Positions 11,359-21,574 of a stretch of 40,943 bases of DNA are shown in pieces. Position numbers and translations under genes: made by a program. Source of the stretch: Mycoplasmoidaceae bacterium (lineage in GTDB: Bacteria; Bacillota_I; Bacilli_A; Mycoplasmatales; Mycoplasmoidaceae); NCBI GenBank assembly GCA_024407815.1, contig JAKSVS010000006.1, positions 1 to 40,943 on the forward strand. The letters run 5' to 3'. How positions within the stretch are numbered: the stretch's first letter is position 1; the number at the start of each line of letters is the position of its first letter. The notes under the pieces were generated by a model. The model did not search any database and had not been told where the DNA came from. It worked only from the letters and a program-made list of their open reading frames with translations.

Positions 11359-13419
11359 ATGGCAAAAAATTTAGTAATTATCGAATCACCTAACAAGGAA
11401 AAAACGATTGGTAAGTACCTTGGAAAGGATTATTCAATCCTTGCAACGGTTGGCCACATTCGTGATATCCCAAGTTCAGGTTCGAAAGCTTTTGATCCAA
11501 AAACTTACGAACCAAATTGAAGAATTTCTTATAACTCAGTTACTAAGAAATCAAAAAAGGAAATAATTAATAAAATTATTTCATTATCAAAAAAAGCAGA
11601 CAAAATTTATCTAGCTACCGACCCTGACCGTGAAGGCGAAGCAATTGCTTGACACGTTTATGAAGTTTTGCCTAAAGCAAGCCAAGATAAATGCGTCAGG
11701 ATAACATTTAACGAAATTACTAAAGATGCTATTGAAGAAGCTATAAAACATGAAAGGAAAATTGACCTGAACTGAGTTCATAGTCAATTTGCCCGTCGTG
11801 TTCTTGACCGAATTGTTGGTTATGACTTGTCTAGATTTGTTAGAGACAAATTTAACGGTTCATCTGCTGGAAGAGTTCAATCTGTTGCCCTAAAATTTAT
11901 TTATGAACGCGAACAGGAAATAAAGAAATTTAAACCTGTTACAACATATACACTCGACACAGTGCTTGCCAACGGCGATAAAATCTATTTACGTAAAGTT
12001 GGAGCTAAACAACGTGATAGTGAAAAAGAAGACACTTCAATTCTAGAATTTGATTCTGAAAAAGAAGTCAACGATATCATCAAGAAACTTGAAAAAGATT
12101 TCGTTGTGTATTTTCCTAAAGGAAAAGAAGATGTCAAAATGATGAGACGAAACCCTCATGACCCATTTAAGACATCAACATTGCAACAAGCCGCAAGTAA
12201 CTCTTTTGGTTGATCAGTAAGTAAAATTACAAAAGTAATTCAAGACCTTTACGAAGGTATCAAAATCAATGGTGAACAAACAGCATTGATTACTTATCCA
12301 AGAACAGATAGTATCAGAATGTCTGATGCATTCAAATCCGTAGCTATTAAATATATTACTAAAACCTACGGAATTGAGTATGTTGGTAACTCAAAGCCAG
12401 GCAAAAATAAAAAAGAAAATGTACAAGATGCTCACGAATGTATCAGGGTTATTAACCCTTTCACCTTCCCAAGCAGCCTTAAAAATAAAGTAAAAGACGA
12501 GTACGCAAAGATGTACGAATTAATCTGAAGAAGATCAATTGCGTGTCTAATGGCTCCTTGTCGTTACATCCACAAAACTATCCGTTTTAGAAATGATGAG
12601 TGTAAATTCTTTACATATTCTAACGTTGAAGAATTTGATGGATATAAACGTGTATATAAGGAAGAGGCTGCTGTAGGCAAAGGTACAGAAATAGTATATA
12701 AAGATGGTCAAAAACTTAGTGCTAAAACTATTGAAGCAGTTAAACACGTGTCAGAACCGCCTGCAAGATATAACCAAGCAAGCTTGGTAAAAGCACTAGA
12801 TGATGCAGGTGTAGGAAGACCTTCAACATATAGAATGATGGTTGATGTTAACCCTGAAAGAGGTTATTGTGAAGTAAAAGATCGTGCATTCTACATGACA
12901 CCTATTGGTACATCCGTAATTGAAGGACTTGTTAATAACTTTGATGATGTTATTGACAAGAACTTTACAAAGGAAATGGAAGAAAGGCTTGATGCCATTG
13001 CCGATAAGAAGGAACCATGAAATAAATGATTAATATCATTTGTTCCAAAGTTCGAGAGCAAAGTTGCTTCTAAAACTAAATCAATAAAAGCACAAAGTCT
13101 AGAAGTTGGCCGCAAGTGTCCAAAATGTGGTAAACCTTTAGTTTACAGATTTAGTAAAAAAACTAAAAAACAATTTATTGGTTGTTCAGATTATCCTAAC
13201 TGTAAATATACAGAATTCCCTGGAACTAAGCAATTAACTGAAAAATGTCCAATTTGTGGTCATAACCTTGTTCAAAGAACAAACAAACGTGGTAAACCAT
13301 TCATCGGTTGTAGCAATTACCCTAAGTGTACATTCATTGTTAACTCTCTTGAAGAGGTTAAAAACTACAATCCAAACTCAAAGAAAACTAAAATAGCTAA
13401 GAAAAAAGGCAAAAAATAA
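11359..13419 (+). CDS. topA: DNA topoisomerase I
   Basis: 686 aa type IA topoisomerase relaxing negative supercoils. The Toprim domain has [18 protein letters not shown] and the acidic triad region [15 protein letters not shown] (about 88-102). The catalytic tyrosine is Tyr312 in [26 protein letters not shown] and [11 protein letters not shown] are also conserved. The C-terminus has two topoisomerase zinc fingers (CPKCGKPL...[16 protein letters not shown]...GCSNYPKC) and a Lys-rich end. Many Trp are TGA. Its stop overlaps the thioredoxin ATG by one base (TAATG). Confidence 0.97.
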
Positions 13420-13727
13420 TGGTTATTGATTTACAAAATCAAGCGATTGATTCACTTATTAAAGAAAATAAAAAAATAATTATCGATATATATGCGACAT
13501 GATGTGGTCCTTGCAAAATGCTTGCACCACAACTGGAGCAATTTGCAAATAAACACGATGATTGAACTGTTATTCGTGTTGATAGCGATAAGCACTTAAA
13601 AATTGCTCAATCATTCAATGTTCAAGCTGTTCCAACAATGATTGTCATCGTTAACGAAAAAATTGTCCAAACAATTGTTGGTTTTAAACCAGCATCAGAA
13701 ATTGAAAAAATTGTAAGCAAATATTAG
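13419..13727 (+). CDS. trxA: Thioredoxin
   Basis: 102 aa cytosolic disulfide reductant. The redox motif WCGPC occupies residues 28-32 with Trp28 encoded by TGA, a clean demonstration of genetic code 4. The cis-proline loop AVPTMIV and the closing GFKPASEIEKIV helix are in place. It is co-transcribed with topA through the TAATG overlap. Confidence 0.95.
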
Positions 13728-13733
13728 TATAAT
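13728..13733 (+). promoter_or_regulatory. -10 box of first rpmG
   Basis: TATAAT directly after the trxA stop; a short leader contains TAGGA before the rpmG ATG at 13754. Confidence 0.45.
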
Positions 13734-13753
13734 ATTTAGGATAGGAAATAACT

Positions 13754-13915
13754 ATGGCTGTAAAAAGAAGTATTAGATTAGAATGTTCAGTATGTCATCA
13801 AATTAATTATTTGACATTCAAGAACGCTAAAAATAATCCAGATAAATTGGAATTAAAGAAATTTTGTCCATACTGTAGAAAAGTAACACTACACAAAGAG
13901 ACAAAGAAAAAATAA
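13754..13915 (+). CDS. rpmG: 50S ribosomal protein L33, copy 1
   Basis: 53 aa. L33 has a four-Cys zinc ribbon: ECSVCHQ near the N-terminus and FCPYCRK near the C-terminus, with the family ending [11 protein letters not shown] second L33 gene is at 17708. Both copies keep all four cysteines, so this is not the usual zinc-free/zinc-containing pair. A terminator follows. Confidence 0.95.
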   Translation: MAVKRSIRLECSVCHQINYLTFKNAKNNPDKLELKKFCPYCRKVTLHKETKKK

Positions 13916-13935
13916 GGTTCATGCCTTATTTTTTT
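13910..13935 (+). terminator. Intrinsic terminator after rpmG copy 1
   Basis: AATAAGG / CCTTATT stem (7 bp, 6-nt loop) overlapping the stop codon, followed by seven T. Confidence 0.85.
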
Positions 13936-13964
13936 GTTAACATTTCAATATTTTATTCGTGAGG

Positions 13965-13991
13965 TTAAGATTATATAAAATATAATCTTAA
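13965..13991 (+). promoter_or_regulatory. 11-bp perfect palindrome overlapping a -10 box upstream of the LRR lipoprotein gene
   Basis: TTAAGATTATA / TATAATCTTAA with a 5-nt centre (TAAAA). The right arm contains TATAAT (13981-13986), so the palindrome would overlap a promoter: an operator-like arrangement. Further down, CCTAT (14022-14026) can pair with ATAGG (14035-14039), partly covering the Shine-Dalgarno TAGGA. Confidence 0.45.
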
Positions 13992-14049
13992 TATCTATAT
14001 GGCGCCATTTATTTCAACGTGCCTATAGACAAAAATAGGAAAATAAAAT

Positions 14050-16618
14050 ATGAAAAAAAATGAAAAGTCTTAAGGCCGTTTACAGCAGTTGTTCCTGCTC
14101 TAACGATCCCAACTGTAGCGGTAACTAGCTGTAAACCGCTACACGTTCATGATTATCTTTCACCATATAAATATGATGAAGTTAATCACTGGCAAGAATG
14201 TAGCCAATGTCATGAAGTGTTCAATAAATCTGAACACATCTTCAATGAATTAACAAATAAATGTATCCCTTTGTGGATACGAAGATCCAGTTGCTTATGT
14301 TAATGATGAAGGTGTCATGACAAGCTTAACACCTCATGCAAAAACAAATTACACAGTATCAATCCCTTCAACAGTTAAGTTGCCTAAAGAACTAAGAGGT
14401 TACTTCAAAGGAGCATTTGATAACTGTAATGTTAAAACTATAACAACTGAAGAAGAGGAAGTTCGTTGAATTGATAAAGGTGATTTATACGAAAAGTATG
14501 ACGTTATTACAAATAACGAAGCAATGATAGGTGATAAGTGGTATGCAAAACTTGAAGATGCCTTCAACGATATAACATCTGATGATCAAACAATTACTAT
14601 ATTAAGAGATGACTTAACAATAACTAAACCAATATATGTTAGTCACGTTGTTTATCTTGAACCATATCACTATCACTCAAAGTTGAAATGTAATTTCAAT
14701 ATTTATGCATCTGGCATCGTTTACATTCCTTCTTCAATTGAATATGAAGGTGATACAAAACTAGCCTTGTTGGGACTACAAAGAAGAAACAGCTAAAGCC
14801 GACCAATCAGCTAGCAATACATTTATTGAATCATACAATACTGGTTCATTAGTTTTCACCAACCGTAACACGTGCCCAGACAATGTAAATGTTATGTATG
14901 TCACTAACCTAGAAAGTGAAATGGAAGATGGATATGAAGCAATTGGTTCACCACAAATTGCTAATTCGGTATTAGTAATACCGGTAAACCATTATGCTTT
15001 CGGTACATTATTAATGTCTCATGACTTTAAAAAGATTTTGGGATTAACGCAATACGGTAAAACTGTTACTAATTTAACAATTACTAACGTTGTTAAAGGG
15101 ATAGATGCTGACATCGACGACCAAGCCTTTGTATTGTATGCAAAATTCAAATTCCCAATCGACATTATTGCTGATACAACTTTTGATTTATATTATGCTA
15201 AAGGTTCGTTTACAAGTTTAACTCTTGGCAGCGGAATAAAAAAGTAGGAACTGGTGCATTCAGTTCATATATTGATGGCGATATTACAGCTTCTTTAAAA
15301 AAGATTCTCCCTATATTATTTGCTCACTTAACAACTCTTAACATCGGTAACGATGTTACAGAAATTGGTAAGAAAGCCTTTTATGAAAACATCTCACTAA
15401 AATCTGTTACCGGTGGAAAAAACTTAACAACAATAGGCGCTCAGGCATTCGAACAAGGTTTAAGTTTAACAAGTGTTGATTTATCTCAATCAGAAAACTT
15501 AGCTACGATAACTGGTAATGCATTTAATAACTGTAAAGTTTTAACACAATTTTTATTACCAGGTCAAGGCTGGAAGATTGGCGATACAACATATTTTTCC
15601 AACTGATTTAACTCCTGACATTGTTGCAAGATTTATAACAACAACTCATCCAGGCAAAGCATGAACAAGAAATGCTGAAGCACAAAATAAATGTTGCTAT
15701 ACAGTGAGTCTTAGCACCGACGATGACGGCATGTTAAATGATTTAGCTTATTCAGAAGGTGTATCACTTTCAAATTGCTGTGAAGGTGGACAAATCTATA
15801 TGCCTAAAGGTTCATCAGCGATGCAGATGTCTGTTCCATTTAGTGAATTAAACAAAAGTGTTAGAGTTATTGTTGACCCCGACAAAAAAGGAGACAGATT
15901 TGTTGTTGGCAATGGCATGGACTCCCTTGAAATTAATCCAGGAAAATATTTAATTCTTGAAAACGCGGTTCTTTCAAATAATTCAGTTTTATTGTGTGTC
16001 GATACAACAACTGGGTCAACAGGTTCTTTCAGTATTAGAGAAAATGATGTTATTGACACAGACACAATAACCATAAAACACTATATTGAATCTGCCAACA
16101 GAAAGTATGATTCTACAAGATTGCAAACAACTTATGATGGACAAAAATATTTATCAGCTGGTTTGTTTAACTTTAAAACTGACAAAGATAACAAAACAAT
16201 GGAACTAGTAAGTCAAACTGACTTAGGAAAAAAGATGTCAATGTTGTCGATAACTAACCAAATTGATGATGCAAATTACACAGAAATAAAAAATATAAAA
16301 GTATCAACAAGTTGTCTAGCTTCTAATACAAATATTAAAAAAGTTAAAGTTGACAATATGGTTACAGAAATTCAAACATCAGCATTTTCTGGTGATACAA
16401 GTCTTGAACAAGTAACTTTGTATGACGGAAACCAATTAGAATTAATTGGTGCTAATGCATTCAATGGTTGCGCAAACTTAACTATTTTCGATTTTGCCGA
16501 CAATACAGCTGGATGAAAATGTAATGGTGAAGATATTGATGTTGGCATAATTGGCGATAAATATGCTGTTTGTACTTATTTAACATCTACATGAGTGTCA
16601 TACGTATGAGAAAAATAG
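14050..16618 (+). pseudogene. BspA-like leucine-rich-repeat surface lipoprotein, five frameshifts
   Basis: Reading across five shifts gives an 850-residue-class lipoprotein. It has a signal sequence ending TVAVTSC (lipobox), then a Cys-rich HDY...CSQCHEVF...C-x-x-CGYEDP motif pair, and BspA-type LRRs (TEIGKKAFYENISLKSV, LTTIGAQAFEQGLSLTSV, TEIQTSAFSGDTSLEQV). Shift sites: A8 at 14053-14060 right after the ATG (A9 would fix it), about 14268-14273, about 14766-14773, A6 at 15238-15243 (A7 would fix it), and T5 at 15594-15598 (T4 would fix it). TAGGA precedes the ATG. The last segment (from about 15599) is an intact frame to the stop and overlaps the next gene by 13 nt. Either a decaying gene or a phase-variable one; assembly error is not excluded. 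Confidence 0.75.
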
Positions 16619-17640
16619 TAAAGAATAAAAATAATAAAAGTGATACAGCCGATCTTGTTAAACTAACTCTTAGAGTTTATCGTGACAACATTTGAGATGT
16701 GTTCTCGATTACTGGAATAGTAGCGGTTGGACTGGTTGTTGCTATTATCCTTACAGCACCAGTTATTGCTAGCCTTGTTCAAGTTACATTAGCAAAAGTT
16801 GTCTCTAGTGCAACATCTGTTGCTAAATCTGGTTTTGATGCTTCGGCATTTATTCAATCATTCAACGGGCAATTTAAATCATTAAATTGAGGCAATCCGA
16901 TAGTTACGCTTCAATCGTTGTTAAGCGGTAATAGTATCTATCGAATTATAATGCAAGCAATTGCTGATTCTGGCCTTCAAACTGAAGTATTAGAACAAAT
17001 GAAAGAAACAACTACTGTTTGTGCTAATGATTTGGTTAACGGCATCAAAGATCAACTTGTAGTGATTTTCATTTGCGTTGGTGTTTCATCGCTAGTTGCT
17101 TTCTTTGCATCACGATTAGTTATTCAACTAAGAAACAGCGAAAATAGACATGTTGGAAAGTATATTCTTTCATTTACTCTTAACCTTTTAACTGTTGGTT
17201 TAGTTTACTTCCTAATAATAATTAGCCTAGTTAATGAAATACCAGCTATTGGTTTAGTATTCATTTTCCTTGGAATATTTGTATTGTTATTAGTGTTAAC
17301 ACTAATCTGAGCTACTTTGTGCTATAAGAGCAAAGAACAAAAATTTACTGATGTCTTTAATGTTATGACGATGTCAAAGCAACTTCTATCAGTATTAATT
17401 GTTCTTGCTATATCTGCAATATTGTTCATTATTCTTTACTTTGCAAGTGGATTAATTAATTTAGTAATCGCTATTCCATTAATAATGATTATCAACATAA
17501 TAATTGAAAACATTGCAATGAAATATGTTTGCCACTTTGGCAACAAAATTGTTAACAAAACTAAAACTAATGTTAAGACCAAAAAACAAGCACGAGTTAA
17601 GAAAACAGCTAAATCTAAAAAATTAAATATTAAAAAATAA
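16606..17640 (+). CDS. Unknown multi-pass membrane protein with basic C-terminus
   Basis: 344 aa; not recognised. One hydrophobic segment is at about residues 27-55 ([17 protein letters not shown]), followed by a roughly 90-residue extramembrane region, then about five more segments ([84 protein letters not shown]). It ends in a Lys-rich tail ([16 protein letters not shown]). It starts inside the 3' end of the LRR lipoprotein gene (13-nt overlap) with no Shine-Dalgarno of its own, so translation is probably coupled to the lipoprotein frame. A strong terminator follows. No frameshift within 1 kb. Confidence 0.8.
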
Positions 17641-17649
17641 TTTTATATA

Positions 17650-17655
17650 TATAAT
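17650..17655 (+). promoter_or_regulatory. Possible -10 box before the 17668 hairpin
   Basis: TATAAT located 13 nt before a terminator hairpin that itself lies 15 nt before rpmG copy 2. No other TATAAT is found between the hairpin and rpmG, so this may be the operon promoter with an attenuator, or AT-rich noise. Confidence 0.3.
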
Positions 17656-17667
17656 ATATACGTTATT

Positions 17668-17693
17668 AAAAAAGAGCCTTCGGGCTTTTTTCT
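17668..17693 (+). terminator. Strong intrinsic terminator (or attenuator)
   Basis: An A-run plus GAGCC, a TTCG tetraloop, GGCTT and a T-run: a very stable hairpin with a U-tract after the membrane-protein gene and just upstream of rpmG-secE-nusG-rpsB. Confidence 0.85.
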
Positions 17694-17707
17694 TAACCAA
17701 GAAATTT

Positions 17708-17854
17708 ATGAGGAAAAAAGTTATATTAGTTTGCGACGAATGTTTAAGCCGTAATTATCATATTACGAAGAATACGTTATCAACTGAACGTATCGTTTTA
17801 AACAAATACTGTCCAAAGTGTAAAAAAGTCACAAAACATAAGGAAACAAGATAA
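17708..17854 (+). CDS. rpmG: 50S ribosomal protein L33, copy 2
   Basis: 48 aa with the zinc-ribbon Cys pairs VCDECLS and YCPKCKK and the ending VTKHKETR. This copy stands in the classical rpmG-secE-nusG position, so it is probably the ancestral one. Its stop overlaps the secE ATG by one base. There is no Shine-Dalgarno in the 14 nt after the preceding hairpin. Confidence 0.93.
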   Translation: MRKKVILVCDECLSRNYHITKNTLSTERIVLNKYCPKCKKVTKHKETR

Positions 17855-18300
17855 TGACTGACATTAATACTAATAGTACTGACACAACCAAAAGAACACA
17901 AGAACAAAGGTTGGAAAAAAGAGAAAAGAAGTATGCTGCTGAAATGGAAGCTACTAGAATCAAAACCCTTAAAAAGATTGAGAAGAAAAGAGCAAAATTA
18001 GCAGTTAAGCTTGCAAGAAAGAAAAATCCAAAGATCAAATCATCAATTCAAGACAAAATTGATAAACTTGATAAGAAGATTGAAAATCTCAAAGATCCAG
18101 CTAAAGCTGTTGTAAAACGTCCATTTGGTTTAGTTATGAGAACTTGGACCAAAGGATTAAGCAAGGAAAGAGGAAGAATAGCTTGACACAACAGAAATGG
18201 TGTAGTTAAAGACATTATTACTGTTGTTCTAGTTTGTATCTTCTTAGGAGTTATATTCTTTGCTATCGATATGATCTTAATAGCACTACAAAGCATATAG
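17854..18300 (+). CDS. secE: Preprotein translocase subunit SecE
   Basis: 148 aa. SecE clamps the SecY channel in the membrane. Residues 1-100 are a charged, probably helical or coiled-coil region rich in K/E/A (QEQRLEKREKKYAAEMEATR). Next comes the SecE amphipathic helix (RIAWHNRNGVVKDIITVV) and a single C-terminal transmembrane helix (VLVCIFLGVIFFAIDMILI). Bacillus SecE is about 60 aa, so the N-terminal region is a long extension. Context between rpmG and nusG confirms the call. Confidence 0.9.
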
Positions 18301-18311
18301 GAGACGCATAT

Positions 18312-19082
18312 ATGGATATTAATCAAAGAATGCAATGGTATGTTATTACTGCTGTTGGTGGACAAGAAGAATCTATTGCCCAAGCACTTAGAGAAAAGAT
18401 GAACAACTTTGGCTATGCCAACTTTGTTAAAACATCTGAAAATACTGCTTCTGCACCATTAGCTAATAACGAACAACCAAAAGTAAAAGAAATTAGAGTT
18501 TTCATTAAAAAACAAGAAACAGAACAAATTTTTTCTAAAAATAGTCCTGATCTTCCTAAACAAATGAAAACAACTAAAACTACAAGATGAGAAGCACTAC
18601 CAGATGGTAGATATAAAAGAATCAAGTCTAAAAAAGTTAATAGATTTGGTAATTACATCTTTGTATGTTGTGATCTTGACGACGATATCTGATATAACAT
18701 CAGAAATACAGTTGGTGTTATGGGTTTTGTCGGTTCAACAGGTAAAGCTGCTAAACCAATTCCATGTTCTATGGATGAATATGAAAGACTTATTAATGAT
18801 GCAGCCGCTGCTGAATATGCTGCAAGAATAACTGCTGAAGAAACTCGACCAAGGGCTGTTCAAGAACAAAAAGAACAACCAAAGGTTGTAAAACCAGTTC
18901 TAACTGAAGCTCCATTCAAGGTTGGCCAATCATTAGAAATTATTAATGGTACATTCGCAGGTGAAAAATGTACAGTCACTGCCATCAACTTAGAGAAACA
19001 AACTGCTAAAGTTGAATTTGAATTCTTCGGAAGAATTAATTCGCAAGAAATTCCGTTTGACGATTTGAAGCTTGCTAAATAA
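18312..19082 (+). CDS. nusG: Transcription termination/antitermination protein NusG
   Basis: 256 aa, longer than the usual 180 or so. The NGN domain begins QWYVITAVGGQEESIAQAL and resumes at GNYIFVCCDLDDDIWYNIRNTVGVMGFVG; between them is an insert of about 60 residues rich in K/E/T (about residues 45-105). A charged linker follows, then the C-terminal KOW domain (FKVGQSLEIINGTFAGEKCTV...). AGGAGA precedes the ATG. Located right after secE. Confidence 0.95.
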
Positions 19083-19118
19083 CTTTTCATAAATAATATA
19101 TTAGATAAGGGGTAAATA

Positions 19119-20222
19119 ATGCCAAAACAAGTTGAAAAAGAAGGAGCAGTTGCCGTTGTTAAAACGGAAGATGCTAAACCAGCTGAAAAACCAGCTAAGA
19201 AAGTAGCAAAGAAAGCTACAAAAAAGACAACAACAAAGAAGACAACTAAAAAAGCAGTTTCTGAAAAAACTGCTGTAGCTAGTGAACGACCAACAAAGAA
19301 ACCTTTAGTTAGAGAAAGTGGTTCTGCAAAGGAAACAATTGAAGCTAAAGTAAATATGTTCTTTGAAACAAACAAAGATAATAAACAATTAAAGAAAATT
19401 CTTTCTGTTGCAAAGTTAATGGAAGCAAGCGCTCATGTTGGCTTACCAGCCAATTTATGAAACCCAAAGATAGCTCCATTCATTTATAGATCTAAAGCAT
19501 CAAGAAGTTTAATTATTGATATGCTTAAGATTATTGTGTTCTCTAACAGAGCATACAACTTTATCTTTGATATTGCAAAGCAAGACGGTAAAGTTTTATT
19601 CGTTGGTACTCACAATGATTCTGTAAAGAAATACATTATCGAAGAAGCACAAAGAGTTGGTGCGTTCTATGTTAACCAACGTTGATTAGGTGGAACATTA
19701 ACAAATTTCAGAACTGTTAATAATTCTATTAACAAACTTAATAGATTAACAAACTTACTTGAATCTGAAAATGTTGGTCGCTACACAAAGAAACAACAAT
19801 TAGATATGCACAGACAAGTTGATAAACTTGAACGTTTCATCGGTGGTATCAAAAACATGAAAGGTTTGCCACAAGTTGTTGTAGTAACTGATCCAATTGC
19901 TGAACACAATGCAGTTAAAGAAGCAAAAGATTGCCACATTCCAGTAGTAGCTATAGCTAATACAAATGCTAATCCAGATCTTGTTGACTTTATCATTCCT
20001 GCCAACACGCGTTCAATTAAGACTCAATGATTATTAATTAGTCTACTTGCTGATGCAATTGCTGCAGCTCATGGTCAACCAACTAAAGTTGTTGATAAAC
20101 AAGACGGTGAAATTATTCTTCCAGAAGTAATCAAGGTTCAAAGAAAAGTTGTTTTCACAAAAGACAAACAAGCCGACACATTTGTCAAAGAACCTAAAAA
20201 AGACGAAACTGAAAAGAAATAA
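19119..20222 (+). CDS. rpsB: 30S ribosomal protein S2 with N-terminal extension
   Basis: 367 aa against about 240-290 in most bacteria. Residues 1-75 are a Lys/Ala/Thr-rich low-complexity extension (KKVAKKATKKTTTKKTTKK). The S2 fold starts around residue 90 with LMEASAHVGLPANLWNPKIAPFIY and includes QRWLGGTLTNF, PQVVVVTDPIAEHNAVKEA, IPVVAIANTNANPDLVDFIIPAN. The C-terminus also has a charged tail. AAGGGG precedes the ATG. It is placed in the secE-nusG operon, away from its usual partner tsf (31961). Confidence 0.96.
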
Positions 20223-20226
20223 AAAG

Positions 20227-20258
20227 AATAGCAGTTAAAAAGTGCTATTTATTTTTTT
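20227..20258 (+). terminator. Intrinsic terminator after rpsB
   Basis: AATAGCA / TGCTATT stem (7 bp, 9-nt loop) followed by a T-rich tract (TATTTTTTTAT). It overlaps the 3' end of the opposing ParA-like pseudogene. Confidence 0.75.
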
Positions 20259-20871
20259 ATATATTGGTTGTCAAGGATCAATGTTCTCGATTTGCTTTAA
20301 ATTATCTAATTTAGGAAATGAGCCAATCTTGTCAACACTTACTTTATCATTTTTAAATTGTTTTAATATTTGAATATATTCTTTATTTAATTGAACATTA
20401 TCTTCGTAATTGTAAACCAAGATTGATACATTAGCATCCTTTGTTTTATGCTTCACAAAGAATTTTATTAAATTCTTTGCTGGATTATTTTTAATGTCAA
20501 CAAATAAACAAAATCAGTAGCTTTCTGAAAGAAAGGTAAATTTAAATTATCTTGTTGGTTGTTCCCACTAATTAGCAAAATGTCGCTATACCTTTGTCGA
20601 TAAGTTACCAAATTTGCTAGTTTAATTTGCGTAGGATTGATTTTGTTAGCGATTTGGTATTAAAGTATTATCAAACAGCTCTATCGTTAAAATATCGTCT
20701 TGTTCTTTTCAAAACTGTCGCTTGGGTAAAATATCGCTTTCATCAAAGGGATTTAAATCAATAACTGATACTTTCTTTACTTTTTTCTAATATGCACGCA
20801 AATAAAAGAGTTTCAATATGTTGATTGTAGGAACTATCTAAATCAATTATTGCAATAGTTCTATTTACCAT
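20235..20871 (-). pseudogene. ParA/Soj-like gene remnant with three frameshifts
   Basis: Joined across three shifts it reads as a P-loop-ATPase-like fold of about 210 aa: RTIAIIDLDSSYNQH, KKVSVIDLNPFDESD, YSDILLISGNNQQDN, TDFVYFVDIKNNPAK, KTKDANVSILVYNYED. These segments fit the strands of ParA/MinD proteins, but the Walker A lysine motif (KGGxGKT) is missing. Shift sites are near the T6 at 20781-20786, near 20645-20660, and near 20502-20504. The start overlaps the rsmG stop by 11 nt, matching the mnmG-rsmG-parA order near many bacterial origins. Identity rests mainly on fold pattern and synteny. Confidence 0.5.
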
Positions 20872-21574
20872 AATCAAATCCTTTGATTATTTTCTTATAA
20901 TCCCTTGGATACTTTGGGTTAGTTTTACCTGTTTTCTTAGCAATGATGGTATAAAAATCAAGTCCATCATCATTGATATGATCAACGGTTAGAAGTTTTG
21001 CGTTCAATTGTTTAAGTTCTTGTTCTAAGTCCTTGACCTCAGCTAGGTAATTCTTTCCTTTAGGAACAACGATTAACCCATCAGACTTTCCAAATGGAAC
21101 AGTCAATTCAAGGATTGTTTCTACCGGAGCTACTGCTTTAGCAGTAACAAGATCAAATTGTCTAGTTTTTGATGTTTGTTCAATTCTTTGACAGATAACT
21201 TCTACATTTATTAAATGCAGTTTCTTAACTAATTGAGAAAGAAATTCACATTTCTTATGGCTGGCTTCAACAATTGTCAGTTTTATATTTGGAAAGAACA
21301 ATTTGATGACAATTCCCGGGATGCCAGAACCTGAACCAACATCCAATACTGTTTTAACAGTATTGAAATCAACAAGACGGTAAACCATTATCGATTGTCA
21401 AAAGTATTTTGATCAGATTATTTCATCTTTGCCCAATCTTGTCAAATTTGTTTTAGCATTTTCTTGCTGTAAAAAATCCTTGTAGATGTCAAGTTGCTTG
21501 CTTAACTTGTCTACATCTAAGTTTGGCATTTCAAACTTATCAATAACCTTTTTAATAAATTCTTGTTTAGTCAT
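20861..21574 (-). CDS. rsmG: 16S rRNA (guanine527-N7)-methyltransferase
   Basis: 237 aa (GidB). The SAM-binding motif VLDVGSGSGIPGIVIKLFFP, then VEASHKKCEFLSQL, FDLVTAKAVAPVETILEL and VVPKGKNYLAEV are characteristic. The first Trp residues are TGA-encoded. The start overlaps the mnmG stop by 8 nt, the normal gidA-gidB arrangement. Confidence 0.95.

Noticed and set aside
14050..16618. All frameshifts dismissed as random sequencing indels
   Set aside because: About a dozen shifts fall in roughly 5.5 kb of accessory genes and none in about 25 kb of housekeeping CDS; random error should not cluster so. A homopolymer-specific artefact still cannot be excluded at the A7/A8 tracts.
18860..19375. 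171-codon minus-strand ORF over nusG/rpsB
   Set aside because: Spans two well-supported genes on the other strand and has no family features.
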